Assembly (NCBI RefSeq): GCF_030409945.1
Contig: NZ_JAUFQV010000009.1
Location: forward strand, 1 to 64,000
DNA length: 64,000 nt
Reading direction: 5' to 3'
Source of the DNA: Vibrio tapetis subsp. quintayensis
GTDB taxonomy: Bacteria; Pseudomonadota; Gammaproteobacteria; Enterobacterales; Vibrionaceae
Below are positions 28,530 through 37,953 of this stretch, piece after piece (position 1 is the first letter of the stretch; every line of letters starts with the position of its first letter). The position numbers and the translations under genes were made by a program. The notes under the pieces were generated by a model that saw nothing but the letters and a program-made list of their open reading frames with translations, had not been told where the DNA came from and did not search any database.

Positions 28530-29129
28530 ATGAAAAAAATTATTGCCCTAGCAGTAACCCTGCTATTAAGTGTTTCTGCCTACGCTGCACAGTTTAATCA
28601 AGATGAGCACTATAAAGTGCTGGATGTGACGGCTTCATCATCACCGCTAGTCACTGAGTTGTTTTCATTCTACTGCCCGCATTGCCATTCATTTGAGCCA
28701 ATGATTCAAGAACTTAAGCGTCAACTCCCAGATAACGCCAAGCTACAAAAAGTACACGTTTCTTTCATGGGTGGCCCGATGGGCATGTCGATGAGTAAAG
28801 CTTACGCGACGTCGATCGTACTAAAAATCGAAGATAAAATGACGCCAATTTTATTTGATCGCATTCATAACATGCGCAAAGCACCAAAAGATGACGCCGA
28901 ACTGCGTCAAATTTTCTTAGATCATGGTGTTGACGCGAAAGCTTTCGATTCTGCATTCAATGGCTTTGCCGTCGACTCAATGGTACGTCGATTCGATAAA
29001 CAATTTGAAAACAGCGGTTTAAGAGGGGTTCCTGCTCTTATCGTCAACAACAAGTATTTAGTAAAAACCGAATCTTTAGAGTCTGTCGAGCAGTACTTTG
29101 AATTGGTGAACTTCTTGCTAAAGAAATAA
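28530..29129 (+). CDS. dsbA: thiol:disulfide interchange protein DsbA
   Basis: Periplasmic oxidant that introduces disulfide bonds into exported proteins, including pili and toxins in vibrios; it is re-oxidised by DsbB. The start chosen is the ATG at 28530 ([20 protein letters not shown], a signal peptide cleaved near residue 20), not the ATG six codons earlier, which would precede the signal with charged residues. The mature thioredoxin-fold protein has the CPHC active site (about 49-52) and the cis-Pro in RGVPAL (about 167-172). It is probably co-transcribed with srkA and ends at the terminator at 29143. Confidence 0.97.
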   Translation: MKKIIALAVTLLLSVSAYAAQFNQDEHYKVLDVTASSSPLVTELFSFYCPHCHSFEPMIQELKRQLPDNAKLQKVHVSFMGGPMGMSMSKAYATSIVLKIEDKMTPILFDRIHNMRKAPKDDAELRQIFLDHGVDAKAFDSAFNGFAVDSMVRRFDKQFENSGLRGVPALIVNNKYLVKTESLESVEQYFELVNFLLKK

Positions 29130-29142
29130 TCCAAACAAACCT

Positions 29143-29169
29143 AAAAGGGAGCAATTAGCTCCTTTTTTT
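29143..29169 (+). terminator. intrinsic terminator after dsbA
   Basis: A G/C stem GGAGC-AATTA-GCTCC flanked by A- and T-runs (seven T), between dsbA and the convergent yihG. Confidence 0.88.
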
Positions 29170-29172
29170 ACT

Positions 29173-30111
29173 TTAGTTACGCTTATAAATTGATTTCAAC
29201 AAATCGTCTTTTTCTTGCCACAAATTATTAAGCCACAACTGAAAACTGCGCTTATACGGCTTATCGTTAAAGTAGTCACCAGTATGTTGCTCACTCATTG
29301 GAATGGTACGAATGTGAACTTCAATTCGCTTCAAGCGTCCTAATAACAGGTCTTTAAAAGGCTGCTCTCTATTGTCCGGGTAGGCGATGGTCACATCTAT
29401 GATGCTATCAAACTGTTCGCCCATTGCAGCCAGCGTATACGCAATACCTCCCGACTTAGGTGCTAATAGATGATCGTATTGTTGTGCCGACTTCTGATGT
29501 TTTTCCGCCGTAAAGCGCGTTCCTTCCACGTAGTTCACGACCGTAGTCGGAATGTGTTGAAACTTTTCACATGACTGGCGTGTCGTCTCTAAGTCTTGGC
29601 CTCGTTTTTCAGGATGACGTATCAAATACTCTCTAGAGTGACGGCGCATAAATGGCATGTCTAACGCCCAACAAGCCATACCGATAAATGGTACGTATAA
29701 CAAAGCTTGCTTAAGAAAGAACTTGGGCATCGGTATTTTGTCTTTAAATACGGTGCATAGCACTAAGATATCGGTCCAACTCATGTGATTACAAATCAAC
29801 AAGTACCATTGATCTTTTCTAAGGTCCTCACCACCGATGACATGCCATTCAACAGGGTTTAGGCCATTAATAATTAAGCCATTAATGCCCGACCAAAAGC
29901 GCATAACCGTGTTGGCTACCCGAGTGATAAAACGTTTCGAGCCTTGAGTCGGCAGCAAAACTTTAACTAAAGCCAAGATGACAATCACAGTTGAGCACAG
30001 AATATTATTTAACGTACCAAGAAAAAGATTAACTATAAGAATAAGATAAGCAAACATAACAGAAAAACGCAAAGCCCGAATTAGTGAATTGAACGGTGTA
30101 GAATTGTACAT
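29173..30111 (-). CDS. yihG: 1-acyl-glycerol-phosphate acyltransferase-like protein (YihG-type)
   Basis: A 312-aa membrane-associated acyltransferase. An N-terminal hydrophobic segment (about 15-45) is followed by the PlsC domain with the catalytic NHMSWTD box (about 107-113; the HX4D form) and the acyl-acceptor motif VEGTRFT (about 195-201). The family acylates lysophosphatidic acid or related lipids. It sits next to dsbA as in E. coli yihG. It is convergent with dsbA across a terminator and divergent from the DUF2860 gene. Confidence 0.9.
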   Translation of the reverse strand: MYNSTPFNSLIRALRFSVMFAYLILIVNLFLGTLNNILCSTVIVILALVKVLLPTQGSKRFITRVANTVMRFWSGINGLIINGLNPVEWHVIGGEDLRKDQWYLLICNHMSWTDILVLCTVFKDKIPMPKFFLKQALLYVPFIGMACWALDMPFMRRHSREYLIRHPEKRGQDLETTRQSCEKFQHIPTTVVNYVEGTRFTAEKHQKSAQQYDHLLAPKSGGIAYTLAAMGEQFDSIIDVTIAYPDNREQPFKDLLLGRLKRIEVHIRTIPMSEQHTGDYFNDKPYKRSFQLWLNNLWQEKDDLLKSIYKRN

Positions 30112-30244
30112 TTACTGTATGAATTTGTAATCCAATTAATTAATTGACTGATTTATTAGACAAAAGAGCTCGCAAAATGGTCGATTATCACGCCAAAAAC
30201 CATATACTGGATCAATACTTGGCAACCAACTGTAATGGATTACG

Positions 30245-31213
30245 ATGAAAAAGACACAAATTGCCCTTCTACTAACGGCAACAGCCGTTGCTGCTCCTAG
30301 TGTTGCGAGATCAGAAGCCCCCCAAGGATTCAGTGGTGAAATTGCATTAAATACTGCGTTTTTTCAAAGTAAATCGAATCTAAACACCAGCGCAGAAGCA
30401 CAACGAGTAGAAAATGAAACGCCGACAACCAGCAGCTTTGGTGTATTTCCACTCGGCAACATCAAATACACCTTCGATAACCATCAACTTTTTGCTGGTA
30501 CCTCTAGAGCCGACATTGCCGTCGGTACTGTTGCGCTAGAAGCCGGTTATCAATACAGATTCTCTGGTGGTACAAAATGGAGTGTTTCTGTACTTCCGAC
30601 GGTACTGGCAAGCAAAGTATGGCAAGACCCGTATCAACTGACGGGGGCTCGCAAAGAAACAGAAGAAAAAGGCACCGCTTATCGTATGCAGTTTAAAAAT
30701 ATAGCCGGTTCGCTATTTAACTTAGATGTAGCATACGGTGACAGCAAAGTGAGCGATGAGCAATCAGGCTCGGAATACAGCGTATCAGAGCAATCTCAAC
30801 TCGAGCGAGATCGCCAAGTTTACTACGCTAAGTTTGATATGATGCTGCCACTGTCTCGCACCTTTTTACTGTTTCCAGCCATTAAATACATAGACAGCAA
30901 AGCCGACGGTAATGCCATGAGTAACTCAGCACTAGGCGGTGAGTTAACCAGCATAATGATCTTTGGTCAGCATCAATTTGCTGCAACGCTTGGCTACATG
31001 AAGCATGAATACAACGAGCAGCATTCTGTGTTTTCCAAAACACGTTCCGACGCCAAGATAAAAAGCTTCATCGCTTATGAATACACCGACTTTTTCGATA
31101 TAGACAGCCTATCGTTAGTTGCTTTTGCAGGTTACAACACCTCTGATTCAAACATTGAGTTCTATGATGAAACTGGCTTAGTCACCTCTGTCGGTGTTAA
31201 CTGGAAATTCTAA
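30245..31213 (+). CDS. DUF2860 family outer-membrane beta-barrel-like protein
   Basis: A 322-aa exported protein with a signal peptide (MKKTQIALLLTATAVAAPSVA, cleavage near 21-24). The mature part shows alternating beta strands with aromatic girdles and ends in VGVNWKF, the terminal Phe typical of outer-membrane proteins. It matches DUF2860 as I remember it: GFSGEIALNT at the start of the mature protein, IKYTFDNHQLFAGTSRADIA (about 75-94), YQYRFSGGTKWSVSVLPTVL, and WQDPYQLTGARKETEE. The function is unknown; it may be a porin or structural barrel. Its stop overlaps that of convergent comM by four bases. Confidence 0.85.
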   Translation: MKKTQIALLLTATAVAAPSVARSEAPQGFSGEIALNTAFFQSKSNLNTSAEAQRVENETPTTSSFGVFPLGNIKYTFDNHQLFAGTSRADIAVGTVALEAGYQYRFSGGTKWSVSVLPTVLASKVWQDPYQLTGARKETEEKGTAYRMQFKNIAGSLFNLDVAYGDSKVSDEQSGSEYSVSEQSQLERDRQVYYAKFDMMLPLSRTFLLFPAIKYIDSKADGNAMSNSALGGELTSIMIFGQHQFAATLGYMKHEYNEQHSVFSKTRSDAKIKSFIAYEYTDFFDIDSLSLVAFAGYNTSDSNIEFYDETGLVTSVGVNWKF

Positions 31214-32733
31214 ACCGCTTGCGCGGTAAGCTGTTTCAATAACCGATCCATTGCTCTATACCCTAAGGCCTCCGCTAAGTGAGGCCTTGTTATTTGTGCC
31301 TGACCGTCTAAATCTGCAATCGTGCGTGCGACTTTGATTATTCGATGATATGCCCTTATCGATAGGCCAAGTCTGTGCAGTGCATTCTCCAAAAACTCAG
31401 CATCGGCTTTTTCTAGTCCACAATGCTTATCGAGTTCTCTCGTCCCTAATAACGCATTCACTTTACCGCCGCGAGACAACATGGTTTCTCTGGCTGTCAC
31501 GACTCGTTTTTTTACGATGGATGTTGCTTCCCCCCTATCACCTCCTTGCGCCAAGGTGCCCTTAGGTAAAAGCGGGATCTCCAAAGACATATCAAATCGA
31601 TCAAGTAGCGGCCCAGAAAGGCGATTCAAATAACGCAAGATGATTTGAGGATTGGTACGGGATTGATTACCTTCGTAATACCCGGTAGGGCTAGGGTTAA
31701 GCGCGCCTACCAATTGGAATCGAGCAGGAAATCGTGTTTTACCCGCCGCTCTGGAAATAATGATTTCGCCAGATTCCAACGGCTCACGCAATGAATCCAG
31801 CACCTTTCGCTCAAACTCTGGCATTTCATCCAAGAACAACAAGCCATTATGAGCCAAAGATATTTCTCCGGGTCTTGGCATCGACCCACCTCCCACCAAT
31901 GCCGCCATTGAACTCGAGTGGTGAGGAGAGCGAAACGGACGTTGTTTCCAATTGTGCTGATTAATTTCTTGTTGCGTTAGTGACGCCACGGCGGCCGTTT
32001 CCATGGCTTCGGTTTCATCCATCTCGGGCAATAAATCGCACAACCTTGAAGCCAGCATAGTTTTCCCGGTACCTGGAGGACCTAAAAAAAGCACGTTATG
32101 ACTACCAGCAGCGGCTATTTCTAGCGCACGCTTACCTTGCTGTTGACCAATAATATCTCGCAAGCAACGTTCCGGTGCTTCTGGTGGCTGATAACTGGTG
32201 GTTTGGAAAAGAGACATGACCTTTTGGCCCGATAAGTCGGTGCATACATCCAACAAATGCGCTGATGACTTGTGCCTTTTCTCACCCACTAACGCGGCTT
32301 GATCGCCGTTTTCATCCGGCACCACTAAGCACCGATTTTTACTATTGGCGGCCAATGCGGCAGGCAAGACGCCTTTTACCGGCCGTAATTCACCAGAAAG
32401 GGCTAGCTCACCAACAAATTCATAGGTACCGAGCTTAGTGACGGCTATTTGATCTGAGGCGGCTAAGATCCCTAATGCGATGGGTAAATCAAACCGCCCC
32501 CCTTCTTTAGGTAAATCCGCTGGGGCGAGGTTGACAGTGATCCGCTTGGCGGGCATCTCAAATCCAGAATTAACAATCGCGCTGCGCACCCTATCTCTTG
32601 ACTCTTTCACCGTTGTCTCAGGTAACCCGACCAAGCAGAAACCTGGCATCCCGTTGCTAATATGAACTTCTACCGTCACTTCTGGCGCTTCAACACCAAT
32701 GCATGCTCGGCTATTAATAATTGCCAATCCCAT
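31210..32733 (-). CDS. comM: ComM/YifB family AAA+ ATPase (Mg chelatase-like)
   Basis: ComM is a hexameric branch-migration helicase that helps integrate transforming DNA in naturally competent bacteria. The start at 32733 (MGLAIINSRACIGVEAP) follows an AAGGAAG ribosome site; an ATG seven codons earlier is less likely. The 507-aa protein has an N-terminal Lon-like subdomain (about 10-130), the AAA+ core with Walker A GPPGTGKTML (about 216-225) and Walker B LLFLDEMPEF (about 295-304), and a C-terminal Mg-chelatase lid (about 400-500). With dprA it suggests competence. Confidence 0.94.
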   Translation of the reverse strand: MGLAIINSRACIGVEAPEVTVEVHISNGMPGFCLVGLPETTVKESRDRVRSAIVNSGFEMPAKRITVNLAPADLPKEGGRFDLPIALGILAASDQIAVTKLGTYEFVGELALSGELRPVKGVLPAALAANSKNRCLVVPDENGDQAALVGEKRHKSSAHLLDVCTDLSGQKVMSLFQTTSYQPPEAPERCLRDIIGQQQGKRALEIAAAGSHNVLFLGPPGTGKTMLASRLCDLLPEMDETEAMETAAVASLTQQEINQHNWKQRPFRSPHHSSSMAALVGGGSMPRPGEISLAHNGLLFLDEMPEFERKVLDSLREPLESGEIIISRAAGKTRFPARFQLVGALNPSPTGYYEGNQSRTNPQIILRYLNRLSGPLLDRFDMSLEIPLLPKGTLAQGGDRGEATSIVKKRVVTARETMLSRGGKVNALLGTRELDKHCGLEKADAEFLENALHRLGLSIRAYHRIIKVARTIADLDGQAQITRPHLAEALGYRAMDRLLKQLTAQAV

Positions 32734-32925
32734 TTCACTTCCTTGTAATAACATTCTTATTGATAACGTTATAAGTACATAACTTTCATCTCATAATTGT
32801 TATATATCCTTTTTGAATGCTGATTAAATGTGAAAAAAGTCCTAGTTTTTGCTTGTCATGTAAGCAATGACTGTGATACCACTAGTAGTGCAAACAATTT
32901 CGAACTAAAAGAATAAATAATATAA

Positions 32926-33015
32926 ATGAATTTTACCGCTCGCATTAACGTACTCATTACCCTGATTATCGTGGTCATTATTGACTCCGAGCGGGGGCAT
33001 GTGGGCAGAAGGTAA
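32926..33015 (+). CDS. ilvL: ilv operon leader peptide
   Basis: A 29-aa leader (MNFTARINVLITLIIVVIID..., ending SERGHVGRR). Twelve of its 29 residues are Ile, Val or Leu, clustered at residues 7-19 as INVLITLIIVVII. Ribosome stalling at these codons when charged Ile, Val or Leu tRNAs are scarce would expose the antiterminator. It is shorter than E. coli IlvL but equally biased, and it lies directly before the attenuator and ilvG. Confidence 0.9.
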   Translation: MNFTARINVLITLIIVVIIDSERGHVGRR

Positions 33016-33068
33016 ACCACAGAATGCTTAAAACCCCCGCACTGAAAGGTACGGGGGTTTTTTTATAA
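32991..33068 (+). promoter_or_regulatory. ilv attenuator with competing antiterminator
   Basis: The terminator is AAAACCCCCG (33030-33039) / CGGGGGTTTT (33052-33061) plus a T-run. The leader-peptide segment GCGGGGG (32991-32997) is perfectly complementary to CCCCCGC (33034-33040), so the two structures exclude each other. A ribosome stalled in the Ile/Val run would leave 32991-32997 free to pair and prevent termination. Confidence 0.85.
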
Positions 33069-33187
33069 GTTTTAAATTAGCACTAACCAGAAACTTGGTT
33101 AATACAGGAAGAAATGGAGCACACGATGTGCAAGAGTCGAGCAAGAAATAAGTACTGTTTTACGGTACGATCGCAAGGAGAGCAGCA

Positions 33188-34834
33188 ATGACAGGTGCAG
33201 GACTCGTAGTTGCAGCACTACGACAACAAGGAATCAAGACGGTTTTTGGCTACCCAGGTGGGGCCATCATGCCAATATACGACGCCCTATACGATGGCGG
33301 TGTTGAGCATGTGCTCTGCCGACACGAACAAGGAGCGGCGATGGCGGCCATTGGCATGGCTCGTTCAACTCAGGATGTGGCAGTTTGTCTCGCCACGTCT
33401 GGTCCAGGAGCTACCAACCTCGTTACCGGCCTTGCTGACGCTTTCTTAGATTCCGTTCCTCTTGTTGCGATTACAGGTCAAGTCGCGAGCACACACATAG
33501 GTACTGATGCGTTCCAAGAAATGGATGTCATTGGTATGTCTTTATCTTGTACCAAACACAGCTACCTTGTTACCGACATTGAAGAGCTTGCAGCAACCCT
33601 TGCAGAAGCATTTGAAGTAGCAAAAACTGGCCGCCCAGGCCCTGTTCTGGTTGATATCGCTAAAGATGTGCAATTGGCTGCTTCTCCTGTTTCAGAACTG
33701 CCCTATTTTGAGCCACCAGCGATCCCTGTAGCGACCGTAGAAAATGTTGAACTGGCTCAGCACCTACTGGCACAGAGTCAAAAGCCCGTTTTGTACGTGG
33801 GTGGTGGTATTCAAATAGCCAAAGCGACCGAATCGGTTCGTGCATTCTTAAAGCAAAACCCAATGCCATCGGTCAGTACCCTAAAAGGTCTTGGCAGCAT
33901 AGAAAGACACGACCCTCACTACCTTGGCATGTTAGGTATGCACGGTACTAAAGCCGCGAACCTAGTGGTTCAACAATCTGATCTTTTGATCGTTGTTGGT
34001 GCGCGCTTTGATGATCGAGTCACTGGTAAACTGGATACGTTTGCCCCACACGCTAAAGTCATTCACATCGATATTGATGCGGCTGAGTTTAATAAACTTC
34101 GCCATGCTCATGCACCAATTCAAGGTGATATCAATGTGATCTTGCCTCAACTCACGTTAGAGCATGAAATCGACTCTTGGTTAACGGAATCAGAATTACT
34201 ACGCCGTGAAAACAAGTGGAATTACAACCATCCCGGCGATCTCATCTACGCGCCATTAATGCTAAAACAACTTTCTGACATGATGGATGACAACGCCATT
34301 GTTTCAACTGATGTTGGACAACATCAAATGTGGGCAGCGCAGCACATTCAACCTCGCGAACCACAAAACTTCATCACCTCAGCAGGCCTAGGCACCATGG
34401 GTTTTGGTTTACCTGCGGCAATGGGCGCTAAAATCGCTCGCCCTGATGATCAATCGATTCTGATCTCAGGTGATGGCTCATTCATGATGAATGTACAAGA
34501 ACTCGGTACGCTAAAGCGCAAGCAAGTTGCTCTTAAAATGGTGCTTATCAACAATCAACGCTTGGGTATGGTAAGACAATGGCAATCCCTGTTTTTTGAT
34601 GGTCGCCACAGTGAAACCATTCTTGATGACAACCCCGATTTTGTCGTGCTGGCCAGCGCATTTGGTATTCCGGGTAAAACCATCACCAAAAAAGAAGAAG
34701 TTGAGCCCGCTCTAAAAGAAATGCTTGAAAGTGACACCGCTTACTTGCTGCATGTTCTAATCTCAGAAGAAGAAAATGTATGGCCACTGGTTCCACCGGG
34801 TGCTGCTAACCAAGACATGTTGGAGAATACCTAA
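33188..34834 (+). CDS. ilvG: acetolactate synthase II large subunit
   Basis: A ThDP-dependent enzyme that joins two pyruvates, or pyruvate and 2-oxobutyrate, at the start of branched-chain amino-acid synthesis. The full-length 548-aa form is intact, unlike the frameshifted ilvG of E. coli K-12. Landmarks: [15 protein letters not shown] (about 20-34), the catalytic Glu in [11 protein letters not shown] (about 44-54), and the ThDP/Mg motif [10 protein letters not shown]...NNQ (about 423-457). The ribosome site AAGGAG precedes the ATG, and the stop overlaps the start of ilvM (TAATG). Confidence 0.97.
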   Translation: MTGAGLVVAALRQQGIKTVFGYPGGAIMPIYDALYDGGVEHVLCRHEQGAAMAAIGMARSTQDVAVCLATSGPGATNLVTGLADAFLDSVPLVAITGQVASTHIGTDAFQEMDVIGMSLSCTKHSYLVTDIEELAATLAEAFEVAKTGRPGPVLVDIAKDVQLAASPVSELPYFEPPAIPVATVENVELAQHLLAQSQKPVLYVGGGIQIAKATESVRAFLKQNPMPSVSTLKGLGSIERHDPHYLGMLGMHGTKAANLVVQQSDLLIVVGARFDDRVTGKLDTFAPHAKVIHIDIDAAEFNKLRHAHAPIQGDINVILPQLTLEHEIDSWLTESELLRRENKWNYNHPGDLIYAPLMLKQLSDMMDDNAIVSTDVGQHQMWAAQHIQPREPQNFITSAGLGTMGFGLPAAMGAKIARPDDQSILISGDGSFMMNVQELGTLKRKQVALKMVLINNQRLGMVRQWQSLFFDGRHSETILDDNPDFVVLASAFGIPGKTITKKEEVEPALKEMLESDTAYLLHVLISEEENVWPLVPPGAANQDMLENT

Positions 34835-35118
34835 TGGAAAGATACTTATTAGATATTAAAGCAGATGATAAACCGGTACTGCTAGAGCGTGTTTTACGCG
34901 TAGTAAGACACCGTGGTTTCATCATCAAGCAAGTGGCGGCAACACAAAATCATGAAAGCCACGTAGCCAGTGTAGAGATCATCGTAGACAGTGATCGCCC
35001 TATTACGTTTTTGACCAACCAAATCGAAAAGTTATGGGATATAAAAAGCGTCACCGTTACGTTACTACACGGTAATGAACTTCCAAATAATAACTTACAA
35101 CAAAAGCTCGGTGCTTAA
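34834..35118 (+). CDS. ilvM: acetolactate synthase II small regulatory subunit
   Basis: A 94-aa ACT-domain subunit that partners with IlvG. The ACT fold is seen as YLLDIKADDKPVLLERVLRV (4-23) and HVASVEIIVDSDRPI (about 43-57). Isozyme II is generally valine-resistant. It starts within the ilvG stop (TAATG), ensuring equal synthesis of the two subunits. ilvE follows 11 bases later. Confidence 0.95.
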   Translation: MERYLLDIKADDKPVLLERVLRVVRHRGFIIKQVAATQNHESHVASVEIIVDSDRPITFLTNQIEKLWDIKSVTVTLLHGNELPNNNLQQKLGA

Positions 35119-35129
35119 GGAATACAGAC

Positions 35130-36080
35130 ATGGCAGCAAAAACAGCAGATTACATTTGGTTTAATGGTGAAATGGTTCCTTGGGCAGATGCGAACGTTCA
35201 CGTACTGACTCACGCGATGCACTACGGCACGTCTGTATTTGAAGGCGTTCGTTGTTACAACACGCCCAATGGCCCGATTGTATTCCGTCATTTAGATCAC
35301 GCAAAGCGCCTAAAAGATTCAGCAAAAATCTATCGTTTCCCAATCCCGTATACGGTTGATGAAATCATGGAAGCGACACGCGAAACACTGCGCCAGAATA
35401 AACTGGATTCCGCTTACATTCGTCCACTTGGCTTTGTTGGCAACGTGGGTTTAGGTGTGTGTCCGCCAGAAGAAACGGAAATGGACCTTATTATTGCCGC
35501 GTTCCCTTGGGGCTCATACCTAGGTGAAGAAGCGCTAGAAAATGGCGTTGATGCGATGATTTCAAGCTGGAACCGTGCCGCACCAAACACCATTCCAACC
35601 GCGGCCAAAGCAGGCGGTAACTATCTGTCTTCTTTATTGGTTGGCGGTGAAGCTCGTCGTCACGGTTACGATGAAGGCATTGCACTCAGCGTTGATGGCT
35701 ACTTGTCTGAAGGAGCGGGTGAAAACTTGTTTGTTATTCGCAATGGCATCATTTCTACACCACCAGCAACCAGTGCTATTTTACCGGGTATCACTCGTGA
35801 CTCGATCATGATCCTAGCAAGAGAAATGGGATATGAAGTTCGCGAAGAAAACATTGCCCGTGAAGCACTATACCTTGCTGACGAAGTATTCATGACAGGC
35901 ACTGCTGCTGAGATTGTACCGGTTCGTTCGGTCGATAAAATTACAGTCGGAGAAGGCAAACGCGGCCCTATTACTGAAAAAGTTCAGTCAGCGTACTTCG
36001 GCCTATTCAACGGCACCACTGAAGATAAGTGGGGCTGGTTAGATTACGTTTACCCAGCAAATGCACCTGCTGCAAAATAA
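35130..36080 (+). CDS. ilvE: branched-chain amino-acid aminotransferase
   Basis: A PLP fold-type IV aminotransferase that makes Val, Leu and Ile from their keto acids using glutamate. It has 316 aa, slightly longer than E. coli IlvE. THAMHYGTSVFEGVRCY (about 27-43) is the typical start of the family, and the PLP lysine is expected in NTIPTAAKAGGNYLSSLL (about 151-168; AAKAGGNY). The signature EGAGENLFVIR...LPGITRDSI (about 194-229) binds the PLP phosphate. It is the third gene of the ilvGMEDA operon. Confidence 0.97.
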   Translation: MAAKTADYIWFNGEMVPWADANVHVLTHAMHYGTSVFEGVRCYNTPNGPIVFRHLDHAKRLKDSAKIYRFPIPYTVDEIMEATRETLRQNKLDSAYIRPLGFVGNVGLGVCPPEETEMDLIIAAFPWGSYLGEEALENGVDAMISSWNRAAPNTIPTAAKAGGNYLSSLLVGGEARRHGYDEGIALSVDGYLSEGAGENLFVIRNGIISTPPATSAILPGITRDSIMILAREMGYEVREENIAREALYLADEVFMTGTAAEIVPVRSVDKITVGEGKRGPITEKVQSAYFGLFNGTTEDKWGWLDYVYPANAPAAK

Positions 36081-36092
36081 AAGGAATTATTA

Positions 36093-37949
36093 ATGTCTAG
36101 CTCTAACAAGAACACTTACCGCAGCGCCACAACAACGCACGGACGTAACATGGCGGGTGCTCGTGCCCTTTGGCGCGCAACGGGTGTTAAAGAAGATGAT
36201 TTCGGCAAGCCTATTATTGCTGTTGTTAACTCATTCACTCAGTTTGTACCTGGCCACGTTCACCTTAAGGACATGGGCCAACTGGTCGCTCGTGAAATTG
36301 AAAAGTCTGGCGGTATTGCGAAAGAATTCAACACCATTGCGGTTGATGATGGTATCGCAATGGGTCACGGAGGCATGCTTTACTCATTGCCTTCTCGTGA
36401 GCTGATTGCAGACTCAGTAGAGTACATGGTAAATGCACACTGTGCCGATGCCATGGTTTGTATTTCTAACTGTGACAAAATCACTCCAGGAATGATGATG
36501 GCTGCGATGCGCCTCAACATCCCGGTTATTTTTGTTTCTGGCGGACCAATGGAAGCGGGTAAAACCAAGCTTTCCGATCAGATCATCAAACTTGATCTGG
36601 TTGATGCCATGATCCAAGGTGCTGATCCAACTATTTCTGACGAGCAAAGTGAGCAAGTAGAGCGCTCTGCGTGCCCAACTTGTGGTTCGTGTTCAGGCAT
36701 GTTTACAGCCAATTCCATGAACTGTCTAACTGAAGCACTCGGTTTATCTCAGCCGGGTAACGGTTCTATGCTTGCCACTCATGCAGACCGTGAGCAATTG
36801 TTCCTTAAAGCCGGTTCTCGTATTGTTGAGTTAACTAAACGTTACTATGAAGATGGCGATGACTCAGCACTTCCACGCAACATTGCTGACCGTGCGGCAT
36901 TTGAAAATGCCATGGCGCTTGATATCGCGATGGGCGGCTCTAGTAATACCGTATTGCACTTACTTGCGTCCGCTCAAGAAGGCGACATCGATTTCGATAT
37001 GGACGATATCGATGCCATGTCTCGTCGTGTTCCGCACCTTTGTAAAGTCGCGCCGTCTACACCGAAATACCACATGGAAGACGTTCACCGTGCTGGTGGC
37101 GTTATGGCCATTTTAGGTGAGCTTGATCGTGCAGGATTACTGAATAATCAAACTCGCACTGTGCTAGGCCTGACCATGTCTGAGCAACTGGCACAATACG
37201 ACATCATGCAAACGGAAGATGAAGCCGTACTTAAATTCTTCCGAGCTGGCCCTGCTGGTATTCGTACAACTCAAGCTTTCTCGCAAGATTGCCGTTGGGA
37301 TCGTCTTGATGATGACCGTGAAAATGGTTGTATTCGTACCAAAGAAAATGCCTTTAGCCAAGAAGGTGGCTTAGCGGTACTTTCAGGTAATGTTGCGCTT
37401 GATGGTTGTATCGTAAAAACGGCAGGTGTTGATGAAGAAAACCTTAAATTCCAAGGTCCTGCTATCGTATTCGAAAGCCAAGATACCGCAGTTGAAGGCA
37501 TCTTAGGTGGCAAAGTAAGCGCTGGCGATGTGGTTGTGATTCGTTACGAAGGCCCTAAAGGCGGCCCGGGCATGCAAGAAATGCTTTACCCGACAACCTA
37601 CCTTAAATCTATGGGCTTAGGCAAAGCCTGTGCGCTGCTAACCGACGGCCGCTTTTCTGGTGGTACATCGGGCCTCTCTATTGGTCATGTATCTCCTGAA
37701 GCCGCTAGCGGTGGTACCATTGGTTTAGTACAAAATGGCGATATCATCACCATCGATATCCCTAGTCGTTCAATTACACTTGATGTCGCTGAAGATGTAC
37801 TAGAAAAACGTCGTGATGAACAAGACCAAGCAGGCTGGAAGCCAGTGTCACGCGAGCGTGTTGTCTCTCTTGCGCTTAAAGCATACGCAAGCTTAGCAAC
37901 CAGTGCTGATAAAGGCGCGGTGCGTGATAAGTCGAAATTAGAAGGTTAG
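36093..37949 (+). CDS. ilvD: dihydroxy-acid dehydratase
   Basis: An iron-sulfur enzyme that dehydrates dihydroxyvalerate and dihydroxymethylvalerate to the keto acids used by IlvE. The 618-aa length is normal. Cluster and metal ligands are visible: Cys in [12 protein letters not shown] (about 122-133) and [18 protein letters not shown] (about 193-210), and the Mg-binding [11 protein letters not shown] (about 80-90). The late motifs [21 protein letters not shown] (about 515-535) hold the conserved Ser. Fe-S dependence makes it a likely oxidative-stress target. Confidence 0.97.
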   Translation: MSSSNKNTYRSATTTHGRNMAGARALWRATGVKEDDFGKPIIAVVNSFTQFVPGHVHLKDMGQLVAREIEKSGGIAKEFNTIAVDDGIAMGHGGMLYSLPSRELIADSVEYMVNAHCADAMVCISNCDKITPGMMMAAMRLNIPVIFVSGGPMEAGKTKLSDQIIKLDLVDAMIQGADPTISDEQSEQVERSACPTCGSCSGMFTANSMNCLTEALGLSQPGNGSMLATHADREQLFLKAGSRIVELTKRYYEDGDDSALPRNIADRAAFENAMALDIAMGGSSNTVLHLLASAQEGDIDFDMDDIDAMSRRVPHLCKVAPSTPKYHMEDVHRAGGVMAILGELDRAGLLNNQTRTVLGLTMSEQLAQYDIMQTEDEAVLKFFRAGPAGIRTTQAFSQDCRWDRLDDDRENGCIRTKENAFSQEGGLAVLSGNVALDGCIVKTAGVDEENLKFQGPAIVFESQDTAVEGILGGKVSAGDVVVIRYEGPKGGPGMQEMLYPTTYLKSMGLGKACALLTDGRFSGGTSGLSIGHVSPEAASGGTIGLVQNGDIITIDIPSRSITLDVAEDVLEKRRDEQDQAGWKPVSRERVVSLALKAYASLATSADKGAVRDKSKLEG

Positions 37950-37953
37950 TCGT

